Of a stretch of 64,000 bases of DNA, positions 45,498-54,021 are shown piece by piece. The notes below the pieces were generated by a model. That model was not told the DNA's origin, made no database searches, and saw only the letters and a program-made list of their open reading frames with translations. Position 1 is the first letter of the stretch. Each line of letters starts with the position of its first letter. The position numbers and the translations under genes were made by a program. Source of the DNA: Methylophaga sp. OBS4 (GTDB lineage: Bacteria; Pseudomonadota; Gammaproteobacteria; Nitrosococcales; Methylophagaceae); NCBI RefSeq assembly GCF_026319305.1, contig NZ_JAPDMV010000004.1, positions 83-64,082 on the forward strand, in the 5' to 3' direction.

Positions 45498-45598
45498 GCG
45501 AGATCGCTAAAGGGTCAGTTGCAAGGCGCGGTGTGCTGGCAATGGCTATTCCCTTGTCAAGCGCCGTAACGCCGCAGATGATCCTTTGACGACTCGCT
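45498..45598 (-). repeat. Nested palindromic repeat element, copy B (between ntrX and trkA)
   Basis: Outer arms gcgag/ctcgc and aaagggtca/tgatccttt (one mismatch) enclose a core with inner arms caagg/ccttg that aligns over about 53 positions with the element at 42895-42975. It occupies most of the ntrX-trkA gap. Confidence 0.7.
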
Positions 45599-45604
45599 CG
45601 GAGG

Positions 45605-46879
45605 CTAGATCTGTTTTGTATCAATACCCAGCGACCGCAACTTGCGATACAAATGGGTGCGTTCCATACCGGCTAGTTTGGCTGCTTTACCGACATTACC
45701 ATCAGTTTCCTGCAGTTTTTGCAGCAGGTATAAGCGTTCGAACTGTTCGCGTGCTTCACGCAGGGGCAAGTCGAAATTGATGGTCTCATCGCCGGCAGCG
45801 GTGGTTTCGGCTTCGGTTTTCAGGGCGTGTTCGATATCGGCAACATCGATATCGTCACCTTCACCCAGCACCAGCAATCGCTGAATTACGTTTTTGAGTT
45901 CGAGTACATTGCCCGGCCAGTCGTGGTTGCGCAAGCGGTTTTGCGCGGCGACCGTGAAACGACGGTAAGGCAGCCCGGCCTGCGTGGTTTGCAGATCGAC
46001 AAAGTGATGCACCAGTTCGGGAATATCTTCGATATGTTCACGTAAGGGTGGCAAAGCCAGTGTGATGCTGTTGAGCTGATACAGCAGCCCTTCAGTGAAA
46101 TCATGGTTATCAACCGCTTTTTGCAGTGAATACTGGGTGGCACAGATCAATTGGCAATGATCCAGCTGGTTGCTTTCCAACAGGTGCAGTAACAAAGCCT
46201 GAGCCTCATCGCTGAGCAGCGCCAGATCATTGATGTAAATACAGTTGTTTGCAACCAGAGATTTAAATTTAAGACTGTCCAGCGGAAAGCTTTCCGGGCT
46301 GAACTCGATAAATTTACCGTCGGCAAAATTACCCAGGCTGTGCAGGTAGTGGGCAAAACAGTGTTTACCAGCCCCGCCCTCACCGATCAGCATGATCGGC
46401 ATATTATGACGGGCAATCCGTTCGACCTGTTCACGCAGCAGGTTCATTTGACTGCTTTTACCGACCGGCACCTGCGACAATTCCCGTCGGATAGCGACTT
46501 GTTTGGCGCGGTTTTCCAGTGCCATTTCGACGCCACGCAGCAGTTTGGCGGTCGACAACGGTTTTTCGATAAAATCACTGGCGCCCAGCCGTGTTGCTTC
46601 AACCGCGGTTTCAATAGTGCCGTGACCGGATATCATGACGATAGTGACCGCTTTGTTCTGCTGTTTGAATTCTTTCAGCAGGCTGATGCCATCAATATCA
46701 GGCATCCAGATATCCAGCAATACAAGATCCGGTGGCTGTGTGTTGAATTCTTTCCGTGCCTGTTCACCGTTGGCTGCGATGCTGACCTGGTAATTCTCGT
46801 CTTGCAGAATATCCCTGATCAACTCTCGAATATCAGGCTCGTCATCCACAACTAAAATCAGTGGTTTGTCTGTACTCAC
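45605..46879 (-). CDS. ntrX: NtrX-like response regulator with reduced AAA+ domain
   Basis: A 424-residue response regulator paired with NtrY. The receiver domain (residues 1-120) has the acidic pocket DDEPD, the phospho-Asp in LVLLDIWMPD (about 54), and the conserved Lys in FIEKPLS. The central AAA+ region is abnormal: Walker A reads GEGGAGKH, the segment that should carry GAFTGA is deleted (only about 20 residues between FIEFSPES and CIYINDL), and Walker B reads YINDLALL without the usual Asp-Glu. A Fis-type HTH is intact at the C-terminus (VGKAAKLAGMERTHLYRKL). It probably binds DNA but is not expected to activate sigma-54 polymerase. It overlaps ntrY by 4 bp. Confidence 0.9.
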   Translation of the reverse strand: MSTDKPLILVVDDEPDIRELIRDILQDENYQVSIAANGEQARKEFNTQPPDLVLLDIWMPDIDGISLLKEFKQQNKAVTIVMISGHGTIETAVEATRLGASDFIEKPLSTAKLLRGVEMALENRAKQVAIRRELSQVPVGKSSQMNLLREQVERIARHNMPIMLIGEGGAGKHCFAHYLHSLGNFADGKFIEFSPESFPLDSLKFKSLVANNCIYINDLALLSDEAQALLLHLLESNQLDHCQLICATQYSLQKAVDNHDFTEGLLYQLNSITLALPPLREHIEDIPELVHHFVDLQTTQAGLPYRRFTVAAQNRLRNHDWPGNVLELKNVIQRLLVLGEGDDIDVADIEHALKTEAETTAAGDETINFDLPLREAREQFERLYLLQKLQETDGNVGKAAKLAGMERTHLYRKLRSLGIDTKQI

Positions 46880-49041
46880 GCTCGATGATCCTCCAATGGT
46901 AATCGGATCATTATACTTGTTCCGTCGGGGCTGAGGTTTTCTGCCCAGACGTCACCGCCATGCTCCTCAATGATTTTTTTGACAATGGCAAGCCCCAGTC
47001 CGGTCCCCCGGTATTTGGTAGTGGCATACGGTTCGAATAGTTTGTCGATAATGGCCGCCGGAATGCCCGGCCCATGATCACGAATATTGATTTCCAGCCA
47101 GCGCCGACTATTCTGTTCAACTGGATGATAACTGATAACGATATCGACCGGTATCTGAGTCTCTTCACAGGCTTCGATTGCATTTTTCAGCAGGTTATGC
47201 AGGACTTGGCGGAAACGGTTGGCATCTATAAGCAACTGGATATCTTCGCGACTGTTGAGCAAGGCAAACTGATGATTGGGGTTGCTCTGGTACATGGTCA
47301 GCACTTCACGAATCAACTGACCAATTGAATGAGGCTGTAATTGCAAAGCCGGGGTGCGGGCATATTCGGAAAACTCATTGACCATTTCCTTCATGGCTTC
47401 CACTTGCTGCACGATAGTGCCGGTTAGTTTGTTTACCGATTCAGCTTGATCGTGCGGAATCAGGGTATTGTACTTACGCTGCAAACGCTCTGCGGATAGC
47501 TGAATCGGAGTCAGCGGATTTTTGATTTCATGGGCCAGTCTGCGGGCGACTTCCCCCCAGGCTGCATTACGCTGAGCTTGCAGCAGTGTGGTGATATCGT
47601 CAAATACCACCACCCATCCCGCATCGTTGGGCAGTTGCGTGCCATGACAGATCAGGGTTTGATGCCCTTTTTTATGCCTAAGCTCAATTTGTTGCTCCCA
47701 GTTGACGCCTTTGTGAGCACAATTTTCGATCATCTGGCAGAAGGTTTTCAGGTTTTCATTGACCTGTGCCAGTTTCGACAATGGGCTGTCGAGTCGTTGT
47801 TGCAGATTAACACCAAGAATTTTAGTACTGGCAACATTGGCCGTGTGCAGATAAAACCGCTGGTTGATAGTCACTACACCGCTGGACAGACTGCCAAGCA
47901 CGGTGGTCAGATAATTGGTCTGTTGTTCCAGCAGGCGATGACTGCGCTGAGATGCATTGCGTGCATGTGTCAGGCGCTGGGTCATTTGGTTGAAGGAACG
48001 TACCAGAAAACCGATTTCATCATGTCCGGAAGCGGTCAGTTGCATATTGTAATTGCCGGAAGCCACGGCCTGTGTACCTTCCGCCAGGCTCTGCAAAGGT
48101 TCAACGATACGTCTGGATATCCAGATTGCAAACCATATCGACGCCAGAATCGTCAGGAATACAATCAGGCTCAGCGTTAATGTGAAAATGGTCACCAGCG
48201 GTTTACGCAGGTAGCGGAGTTCCTTGTAGTCGGTATAGGCTTTCTGCACAGTTTTGCCCAGTTCGCTCAGGTTTTCGTTGACAGGAAACAGTACATTGAG
48301 CAGACGTTCTTCTGCCAATACTGAGCGTTGTGGAATGCGCACCGCAGCACGCAATTGCAGATTATCATTTTCGCTGGAATCCAGGCTGATATAGTCTTCT
48401 TTTTGCTGCATTTGACGCAAAATAGTGTCGTTGGGACGGTTAGGAACCATAATCGCAGGTGTTTCAATGCTGGAGACGACCAGCTGGCCGTCCATGGTCC
48501 AGATACTGAGCTCCAGCGCGCCACTGAGTTGGGTCAAATCACGCAAGCTGTGTGACAGTTCCGAATCGGGTAATTCGCCTAGTACACCCGCCATCATACG
48601 GGTTTGGCGCAGCAGCGTTCGCATGCGAATGCCAAAGGCCGTCCGGCTCAATTCCAGAGAGTCATCCAGTGCCTGTTCGATTTTGACGTCAAACCAGCTG
48701 TTAATACCGCGATGCAGGAAGTGCATCGAGAAGCCGTAAACAATGGATGTCGCGACCAGAATCAGCAATACAAACAGACTCACCAGTCGGATGGTCAGTC
48801 GGGATCCTGCTTTGTTTTTCTTGAAATCCCGGTAAAGGCGAAACAGGCTGCGTGCCAGAAGCGCGGCGAGCAGGAGCAGACAGACCAGACCGATGCCGAA
48901 AATAATCAGAAATAAATCGTTGAGTCGGGAGCTATCCTGAGTGGCGACGCTGAGCAGATAAGCCAGCACCAGTAATAAAAAAGCCAGAGAAAAATAAGGT
49001 GCGGTGCCGGAACTGAGCCGTTTGATAAATGTTATGGCCAT
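46876..49041 (-). CDS. ntrY: NtrY-like sensor histidine kinase
   Basis: A 721-residue membrane kinase. Helices lie at about 17-33, 42-64, 85-108 and 283-306, with an extracytoplasmic region between the last two. A HAMP domain follows (RRIVEPLQSLAEGTQAVA in part), then PAS, HisKA with the phospho-acceptor in AHEIKNPLTPIQLSAERL, and the HATPase domain with HNLLKNAIEA, DHGPGIP and TGLGLAIVKKIIEEHGG. The start at 49041 has a GGTGGA site and overlaps the DUF4390 gene end by 10 bp. It should phosphorylate the adjacent NtrX; the signal is unknown. Confidence 0.94.
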   Translation of the reverse strand: MAITFIKRLSSGTAPYFSLAFLLLVLAYLLSVATQDSSRLNDLFLIIFGIGLVCLLLLAALLARSLFRLYRDFKKNKAGSRLTIRLVSLFVLLILVATSIVYGFSMHFLHRGINSWFDVKIEQALDDSLELSRTAFGIRMRTLLRQTRMMAGVLGELPDSELSHSLRDLTQLSGALELSIWTMDGQLVVSSIETPAIMVPNRPNDTILRQMQQKEDYISLDSSENDNLQLRAAVRIPQRSVLAEERLLNVLFPVNENLSELGKTVQKAYTDYKELRYLRKPLVTIFTLTLSLIVFLTILASIWFAIWISRRIVEPLQSLAEGTQAVASGNYNMQLTASGHDEIGFLVRSFNQMTQRLTHARNASQRSHRLLEQQTNYLTTVLGSLSSGVVTINQRFYLHTANVASTKILGVNLQQRLDSPLSKLAQVNENLKTFCQMIENCAHKGVNWEQQIELRHKKGHQTLICHGTQLPNDAGWVVVFDDITTLLQAQRNAAWGEVARRLAHEIKNPLTPIQLSAERLQRKYNTLIPHDQAESVNKLTGTIVQQVEAMKEMVNEFSEYARTPALQLQPHSIGQLIREVLTMYQSNPNHQFALLNSREDIQLLIDANRFRQVLHNLLKNAIEACEETQIPVDIVISYHPVEQNSRRWLEINIRDHGPGIPAAIIDKLFEPYATTKYRGTGLGLAIVKKIIEEHGGDVWAENLSPDGTSIMIRLPLEDHRA

Positions 49042-49607
49042 ACCGCTTCCACCCAGGGACTGGTCAGTTGCCATTTACTGGAAATCAGCGCGCCGGGGCG
49101 CATCGGTGTCGGCAGGGCATACAAATCCAGCCCACTGCGTATACGCAAGATCAAATTGCTGGTTTTTGTAGTATGTTCAGGCGGCAGGCTCAGGTTTTCG
49201 ATATGGCCCAGTGTGGCCAGCGCCCCTTCTATAGTGGGGAAATTTTGCTGATCGTGGGTATCCAGAGACAATACGACATATTGTTCAGCCAATGCGTGGT
49301 AGCGTAACTCGTATCGGAGTTCGACTTGCCACAAGGTGGTTTCCCATTGCCAGAAATTGCCGAGAACAGGAATGGATCGAACCAGTTCCAATTCTTGTAC
49401 AAAAGTGAGGGGAACACCGTTATCCAGGGCTTCAGCGACTCTCGGCGTCAAGGGATAATCGATTTGGGCATTAAGCACATAGCCGTTGCCGATTTGATGA
49501 ATAACCGGGTTATTGACGCTGAAGGTGGCCGCGGAGGCGCTGGCATGAAATGCCAGCAGCATAAACAAGGTTTGCAGGATGCGTTTAGCGGCGGCGCAGG
49601 CAGGCAT
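49032..49607 (-). CDS. DUF4390 domain protein, exported
   Basis: A 191-residue predicted periplasmic protein. The signal peptide ends near FHASASA. The body is the DUF4390 pattern, with DYPLTPRVAEALDNGVPLTF (about 38-57), WQVELRYELRYHALAEQYVV (about 83) and the end LTSPWVEAVWP. Function is unknown, but it is consistently found between rsmB and ntrY in this group of bacteria. The start is uncertain: 49607 or 49619 are both possible and both overlap the end of rsmB. Confidence 0.85.
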   Translation of the reverse strand: MPACAAAKRILQTLFMLLAFHASASAATFSVNNPVIHQIGNGYVLNAQIDYPLTPRVAEALDNGVPLTFVQELELVRSIPVLGNFWQWETTLWQVELRYELRYHALAEQYVVLSLDTHDQQNFPTIEGALATLGHIENLSLPPEHTTKTSNLILRIRSGLDLYALPTPMRPGALISSKWQLTSPWVEAVWP

Positions 49608-50907
49608 AATAAAACCCATCCATGACATCGTCGCCGGGCAGACGCTGATAGCCATAAGGTCTTGGTCGGGCCGGAGACCTGTCGGGCCTGACTTCCTCGG
49701 CATCCGGGTGTCGCTGCAGAAACGCTTCAATTTGCTGCTCGTTCTCTTGTTTAAAAGCAGAGCAGGTAGTGTAAACCATCAGGCCGTCCGCTTTCAGTAA
49801 AGGCCATAGATTATCGAGCAATTGTTGTTGTTTCTGTGCCAGATTGCTGATGTCTTCCGGCCGTCGCAAGGTTTTGATATCAGGATGACGGCGGATCACG
49901 CCGCTGCCGGAGCAGGGCGCATCGATCAAAATACGGTCAAAGGTCTTGCCGTCCCACCATTTTCCGGTGTCAGCCGCATCGGCCGCCATCAATGTCGCAT
50001 TAAGTCGCAGACGATCGGTGTTTTGTCTGATCTGTTTGAGCCGCTCAGGATCAATATCCAAAGCCAGTACTTCATTCTCCGGCGCAATTTCGAGGATATG
50101 GCAAGTTTTCCCGCCCGGCGCGGCGCAGGCGTCCAGAATACGTTGTCCTGTCTTAATTGACATCAGCGGGGCAACCAGCTGTGCCGCACCATCCTGCACC
50201 GATACCATACCTTCACTGAAGCCGGGTAAAGCATAAACATCCGTGGCCTCCTGTAACAGAATGCCGTTGTCACAGCCGGCCATCGCACTGGCAGCAATCT
50301 CTGCTTTCGTGAGCATTAGCAGATAGGTGTCACGTGAAGCCAGCTGTTGATTGACCCGCAGCATCATCGGCGGTTGTTGATTGTTAGCCTCAGTAAGCTG
50401 TTGCCAAGCTGCCGGCCAGTCATGCTGATATTGTTTAAGCAGCCAGTCGGGGTGGGCATAATAGGCGCTTTCATGTTGTTTGAGTTGCTGCTCCAGCGAG
50501 TCTTGCTGGCGTTGATAGTTGCGCAGGCAAGCGTTCAGCAAGCCAACGGCCCACTGTTTGCCGAGCTTTTTACTGGCGTTGACCGTTTCTGAAATGGCGG
50601 CATGCGGCGGGGTGCGCATACTGCGAAGCTGGAACAGGCCGATCAGCAGCAGAGCCTGAATGTCCGCATCTTTATTTTTGAACGGTTTTTTCAACAATTG
50701 CGAGCCGAGGAAAGTCAGTGTGGGTTGCCAGCGTAATACGCCGTAACAAATCTGCTGACACAAACCTCGTTCTTTTTCTGCCAGTAACGGCAGGTTCTGA
50801 GCCAGCATGGCATTCAGAGAACGATGCTGACCGATGACTTGGGCCAGAATTGTGGCGGCAGCCGAGCGGGCACAAAGCAGTTTAGCCAAGGTGTTCGCCG
50901 ACCTCAA
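49585..50907 (-). CDS. rsmB: 16S rRNA (cytosine(967)-C(5))-methyltransferase
   Basis: A 440-residue SAM-dependent methyltransferase modifying C967 of 16S rRNA. An N-terminal NusB-like RNA-binding domain (about 1-140) precedes the Rossmann methyltransferase. SAM and catalytic motifs are ILDACAAPGGKTCHILE (about 247), LIDAPCSGSGVIRRHPDIK with the PC motif (about 318), and VYTTCSAFKQENEQQI with the TC catalytic cysteine (about 372). It overlaps fmt by 26 bp, in the conserved def-fmt-rsmB order. Confidence 0.96.
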   Translation of the reverse strand: MRSANTLAKLLCARSAAATILAQVIGQHRSLNAMLAQNLPLLAEKERGLCQQICYGVLRWQPTLTFLGSQLLKKPFKNKDADIQALLLIGLFQLRSMRTPPHAAISETVNASKKLGKQWAVGLLNACLRNYQRQQDSLEQQLKQHESAYYAHPDWLLKQYQHDWPAAWQQLTEANNQQPPMMLRVNQQLASRDTYLLMLTKAEIAASAMAGCDNGILLQEATDVYALPGFSEGMVSVQDGAAQLVAPLMSIKTGQRILDACAAPGGKTCHILEIAPENEVLALDIDPERLKQIRQNTDRLRLNATLMAADAADTGKWWDGKTFDRILIDAPCSGSGVIRRHPDIKTLRRPEDISNLAQKQQQLLDNLWPLLKADGLMVYTTCSAFKQENEQQIEAFLQRHPDAEEVRPDRSPARPRPYGYQRLPGDDVMDGFYYACLRRR

Positions 50908-51811
50908 TGGTATTAGCGTTGAGAAAATCCTGTACCGCCATCGCCCGTTTGCCGGGGATTTGCAGCTGTTTTACCCGTAATAAACCTTCACCGGTAGCAA
51001 TATCTATCCCCTGTTTGCTCACCGCGATAACCGTGCCGGGCCTAGCCTGACTATCACCTTCGTTAACATCGGCCTGCCATATTTTGAAAGTATTATCACG
51101 CCAGCGTGTTTGTGCGACCGGCCAGGGATTAAAGGCATTGATCTGACGGCGAATAGCCGTGGCGGGTTGGGACCAGTCTATCTCAGCTTCCTGTTTTTGC
51201 AGTTTGTCGGCATAGCAACTCAGGGCGTTGTTTTGCTGCTGAGCATGTTGTTGCCTGTATTCAAGATCGGACAGGCTTGTTACCAGTGTGTTGGCACCCA
51301 GTTTGGCCAGACGGTCATGCAGATCCTGAGCGGTGTCATCAGCGTGTATGGGACAACGGGCTTCAGCCAGTACCGGGCCAGTATCTAGACCTGCTTCCAT
51401 TTGCATGATGCAGATACCGGATTCTTTGTCTCCGGCGAGAATGGCGCGCTGAATCGGGGCGGCACCGCGCCAGCGAGGCAGTAATGATGCATGCACATTG
51501 ATACACCCCAACCGCGGGGTGTCGAGTACGGCTTGTGGTAATAACAAGCCATAAGCCGCAACCACCATCAGATCTGCCTGGTAAGCCGCCAGGGTTTGAC
51601 GGCTTTCCTCGGTCTTAAAGTTGAGCGGTTGTTCTACCGGAATATTATGTTGCAAAGCCAGCTGTTTGACCGGGCTGGCCGTTAGTTTACGGCCGCGGCC
51701 TGCGGGACGGTCGGGTTGGGTATAAACAGCACAGATGTCATGCTCGGTGCCCAGTAACGCGGTTAGCGTTTCGGCAGCAAAAGCTGGCGTACCGGCAAAA
51801 ATGATGCGCAT
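50882..51811 (-). CDS. fmt: Methionyl-tRNA formyltransferase
   Basis: A 309-residue enzyme formylating initiator Met-tRNA with 10-formyl-THF. MRIIFAGTPAFAAETLTALL opens the protein, YTQPDRPAGRGRKLTASPVK is the RNA-binding loop region (about 35), NVHASLLPRWRGAAPIQRAI holds the catalytic His and Arg (about 109), and MQMEAGLDTGPVL is near 147. The C-terminal tRNA-binding domain runs from about 210. It lies 8 bp downstream of def. Confidence 0.97.
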   Translation of the reverse strand: MRIIFAGTPAFAAETLTALLGTEHDICAVYTQPDRPAGRGRKLTASPVKQLALQHNIPVEQPLNFKTEESRQTLAAYQADLMVVAAYGLLLPQAVLDTPRLGCINVHASLLPRWRGAAPIQRAILAGDKESGICIMQMEAGLDTGPVLAEARCPIHADDTAQDLHDRLAKLGANTLVTSLSDLEYRQQHAQQQNNALSCYADKLQKQEAEIDWSQPATAIRRQINAFNPWPVAQTRWRDNTFKIWQADVNEGDSQARPGTVIAVSKQGIDIATGEGLLRVKQLQIPGKRAMAVQDFLNANTIEVGEHLG

Positions 51812-51819
51812 TACGATCC

Positions 51820-52323
51820 TTACAGTTTTTGTTTTTGGTGTTTTTCCAGACGTTTTCTGATGCGCTGTCGCTTCAGATTGCTGAGGTAGTCGATAAAGAG
51901 TTTACCATCCAGGTGATCGATCTCATGCTGAACGCAGGTGGCAAGCAAGCCCTCAGCATCAAATTCGATATCTTCGCCTTGCAGGTTAACCGCTTTGACT
52001 TTGACCTTGTCGGCACGAATCACAGCTTCGTAAGCTTCGGGTACAGACAAGCAGCCTTCTTCAAACTCTCGTTCACCTTCTTTATAAAGAATTTCCGGAT
52101 TGATAAGCACCAGCGGGTCACTTTTATCCTCAGAGATGTCGATAACGATGATACGCCGTTGTATATCAACCTGATTGGCAGCGAGGCCGATCCCGGGTGC
52201 GTCATACATGGTTTCCAGCATATCTTCAGCGAGCTGGCGGATATCATCCGTTACTTCGGCGATCGGCTCCGCTTTTTTGCGTAAGCGGGGATCCGGGAAA
52301 TGAAGAATATTCAAAATAGCCAT
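51820..52323 (-). CDS. def: Peptide deformylase
   Basis: A 167-residue metalloenzyme that removes the N-formyl group from nascent proteins. The three signature motifs are complete: [10 protein letters not shown] (about residues 45-54), EEGCLSVPE (about 89), and [14 protein letters not shown] with HExDH metal ligands (about 130). The start at 52323 matches the family start [14 protein letters not shown]; a longer frame adds 12 unconserved residues. It leads the def-fmt-rsmB-DUF4390-ntrY-ntrX run. Confidence 0.97.
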   Translation of the reverse strand: MAILNILHFPDPRLRKKAEPIAEVTDDIRQLAEDMLETMYDAPGIGLAANQVDIQRRIIVIDISEDKSDPLVLINPEILYKEGEREFEEGCLSVPEAYEAVIRADKVKVKAVNLQGEDIEFDAEGLLATCVQHEIDHLDGKLFIDYLSNLKRQRIRKRLEKHQKQKL

Positions 52324-52422
52324 GGTAGTACCTGTGTGTTTGCTCTGATTTAAGAGCAATGCAAGTTCAGAATATTTTTATTGTAATGCGGATAAGCAAG
52401 CTTGAGAAATGTTGCTGTTAAT

Positions 52423-52444
52423 AAAAAGGCGGCCAGAGGCCGCC
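52423..52444 (-). terminator. Intrinsic terminator after cytochrome c gene
   Basis: On the minus strand the stem ggcggcc/ggccgcc with a 3 nt loop is followed by TTTTTATT. It ends the cytochrome gene and separates it from def. Confidence 0.88.
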
Positions 52445-52467
52445 CGCTGACCGATTCTGCAACAAGC

Positions 52468-52785
52468 TTATTTCAAGCTGGCAAAATAAGCAGCCAGATT
52501 ATCGATGTCTTCATCGGACAGATTGGCAGCCTGTTGCTGCATCAGCGATGCCATGCCTCCTTGGCGTTCTTTGCTGCGGTATGCTTTTAATGCTGAAACC
52601 AGATAAGCTTCATTTTGCCCGGCCAGGTTGGGATAAGCAGGTATGGTAGCAATACCGTTGGCGCCATGACAGGCTGCACAAATACCGGCTTTAGCTTTGC
52701 CGGCTTCAACGTCGCCCGCAGCCATGGCCGTGGGTGCTGTTATTAATGTAGCGATGCTCAGCAGGGTGATAGCAATAGATTTCAT
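52468..52785 (-). CDS. Small class I cytochrome c
   Basis: A 105-residue exported mono-haem cytochrome c of the c5/c553 kind. The signal peptide ends at APTAMA. Haem attachment is CAACH (about residues 36-40), followed by [19 protein letters not shown], and the distal Met ligand is most likely in [10 protein letters not shown] (about 78). The C-terminal helix [13 protein letters not shown] is typical. The start at 52785 was chosen because of AAAGGAG and the clean signal peptide. It probably carries electrons in the periplasm; the partner is not visible here. Confidence 0.92.
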   Translation of the reverse strand: MKSIAITLLSIATLITAPTAMAAGDVEAGKAKAGICAACHGANGIATIPAYPNLAGQNEAYLVSALKAYRSKERQGGMASLMQQQAANLSDEDIDNLAAYFASLK

Positions 52786-52983
52786 AACGTTACTCCTTTC
52801 CAGATGCAGTAATATAATGCCATGTATAGTGCTGATAATGTAAACCAAATCGTTGGTATATGACAGTTTTTATCGTTATTAGTTGCCTAATAACTTGATA
52901 AGTGTTTACGCTTATAACACACTATATCCACTGTTACTCAATACTGGGATCAGGGTAACGTTTATGCCCATGAGGATATTTCA

Positions 52984-54015
52984 ATGATACGACGCATTGT
53001 CTTTAGTCTGTTTTTTGTATTGTTAAGCTTGCCGCTGGTGGCAAATGAAGTCGAACTCAACCCTGATCATCCACAACGTTATACCGTTGTTAAAGGTGAC
53101 ACCTTGTGGGATATTTCGGGCATGTTTCTCAGGTATCCCTGGCACTGGCCCGATATCTGGTACGTCAATCCCCAAATTGAAAACCCACACCTGATTTATC
53201 CCGGAGACGAACTCACGCTGGTTTATCGTGATGGTCAGCCGATGTTGGAACTCAGTCGTGGCAAGCGTACTGTCAAACTGTCTCCACAAGTGCGTGAGAC
53301 CATGCTGGACAAAGCGATTCCGACCATCCCATTGTCAGCGATAAGGCCTTTCCTGACCAAACCGAGAGTAGTCGGTGCCGAAGTTATGGAAACCGCGCCT
53401 TACGTGGTGGCCAGTGCTGATGAGAGACTGATTTCCGGCTCAGGCGATTATGTTTACGCCCGTGGTATCAATGAAAATCAAGCAGAAACTTACAGTGTTT
53501 TCCACGGCGGCGAGGTCTATGTTGATCCGGAGACTAACGAAGTCCTGGGTTATGAAGCTATTTATACGGGGGATGCCAGCCTGGCTGCGGCAGGCGATCC
53601 GGCCAAAATGGATTTGACTTATACCAATCGCGAAGTACAGATCGGTGACCGCTTGCTGGAAGTGGAAGAGGAGGACTTTGATCTTAATTTTATTCCGCGT
53701 TCTCCGGAGCAAGACCTGCATGGCCGGATCATTTCTGTGTTTGATGGTGTGTCGCAGGTCGGTCAATATCAGATTGTGGTACTGAACCTGGGCACACGGG
53801 ACGGGCTTGAATCCGGACATGTTTTATCCGTATTCCAGGCGGGTGAAACTATCGAGGATCAAGTGACAGCAGATCGTAAGGATACGGTCACACTGCCTGA
53901 TGAGCATGCGGGTGAGGCAATGGTGTTCAAACTGTATGAAAAAGTCAGTTATGCCATTGTAATGAAAGCAACCCGTGCGATTCACCTTTACGACAAAGTG
54001 AACAGCGCCCCATAA
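52984..54015 (+). CDS. LysM-domain exported protein
   Basis: A 343-residue cell-envelope protein. Signal peptide is residues 1-20 (LLSLPLVANEVEL). A LysM peptidoglycan-binding domain lies at about 33-80 (YTVVKGDTLWDISGMFLRYP, then NPHLIYPGDELTLVY). The remainder is a beta-rich region of unknown fold with DGLESGHVLSVFQAG near 280, repeated in this protein type. It is found immediately upstream of dprA in many Gammaproteobacteria. It is 6 bp before the dprA frame. Confidence 0.92.
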   Translation: MIRRIVFSLFFVLLSLPLVANEVELNPDHPQRYTVVKGDTLWDISGMFLRYPWHWPDIWYVNPQIENPHLIYPGDELTLVYRDGQPMLELSRGKRTVKLSPQVRETMLDKAIPTIPLSAIRPFLTKPRVVGAEVMETAPYVVASADERLISGSGDYVYARGINENQAETYSVFHGGEVYVDPETNEVLGYEAIYTGDASLAAAGDPAKMDLTYTNREVQIGDRLLEVEEEDFDLNFIPRSPEQDLHGRIISVFDGVSQVGQYQIVVLNLGTRDGLESGHVLSVFQAGETIEDQVTADRKDTVTLPDEHAGEAMVFKLYEKVSYAIVMKATRAIHLYDKVNSAP

Positions 54016-54021
54016 AAGGAC

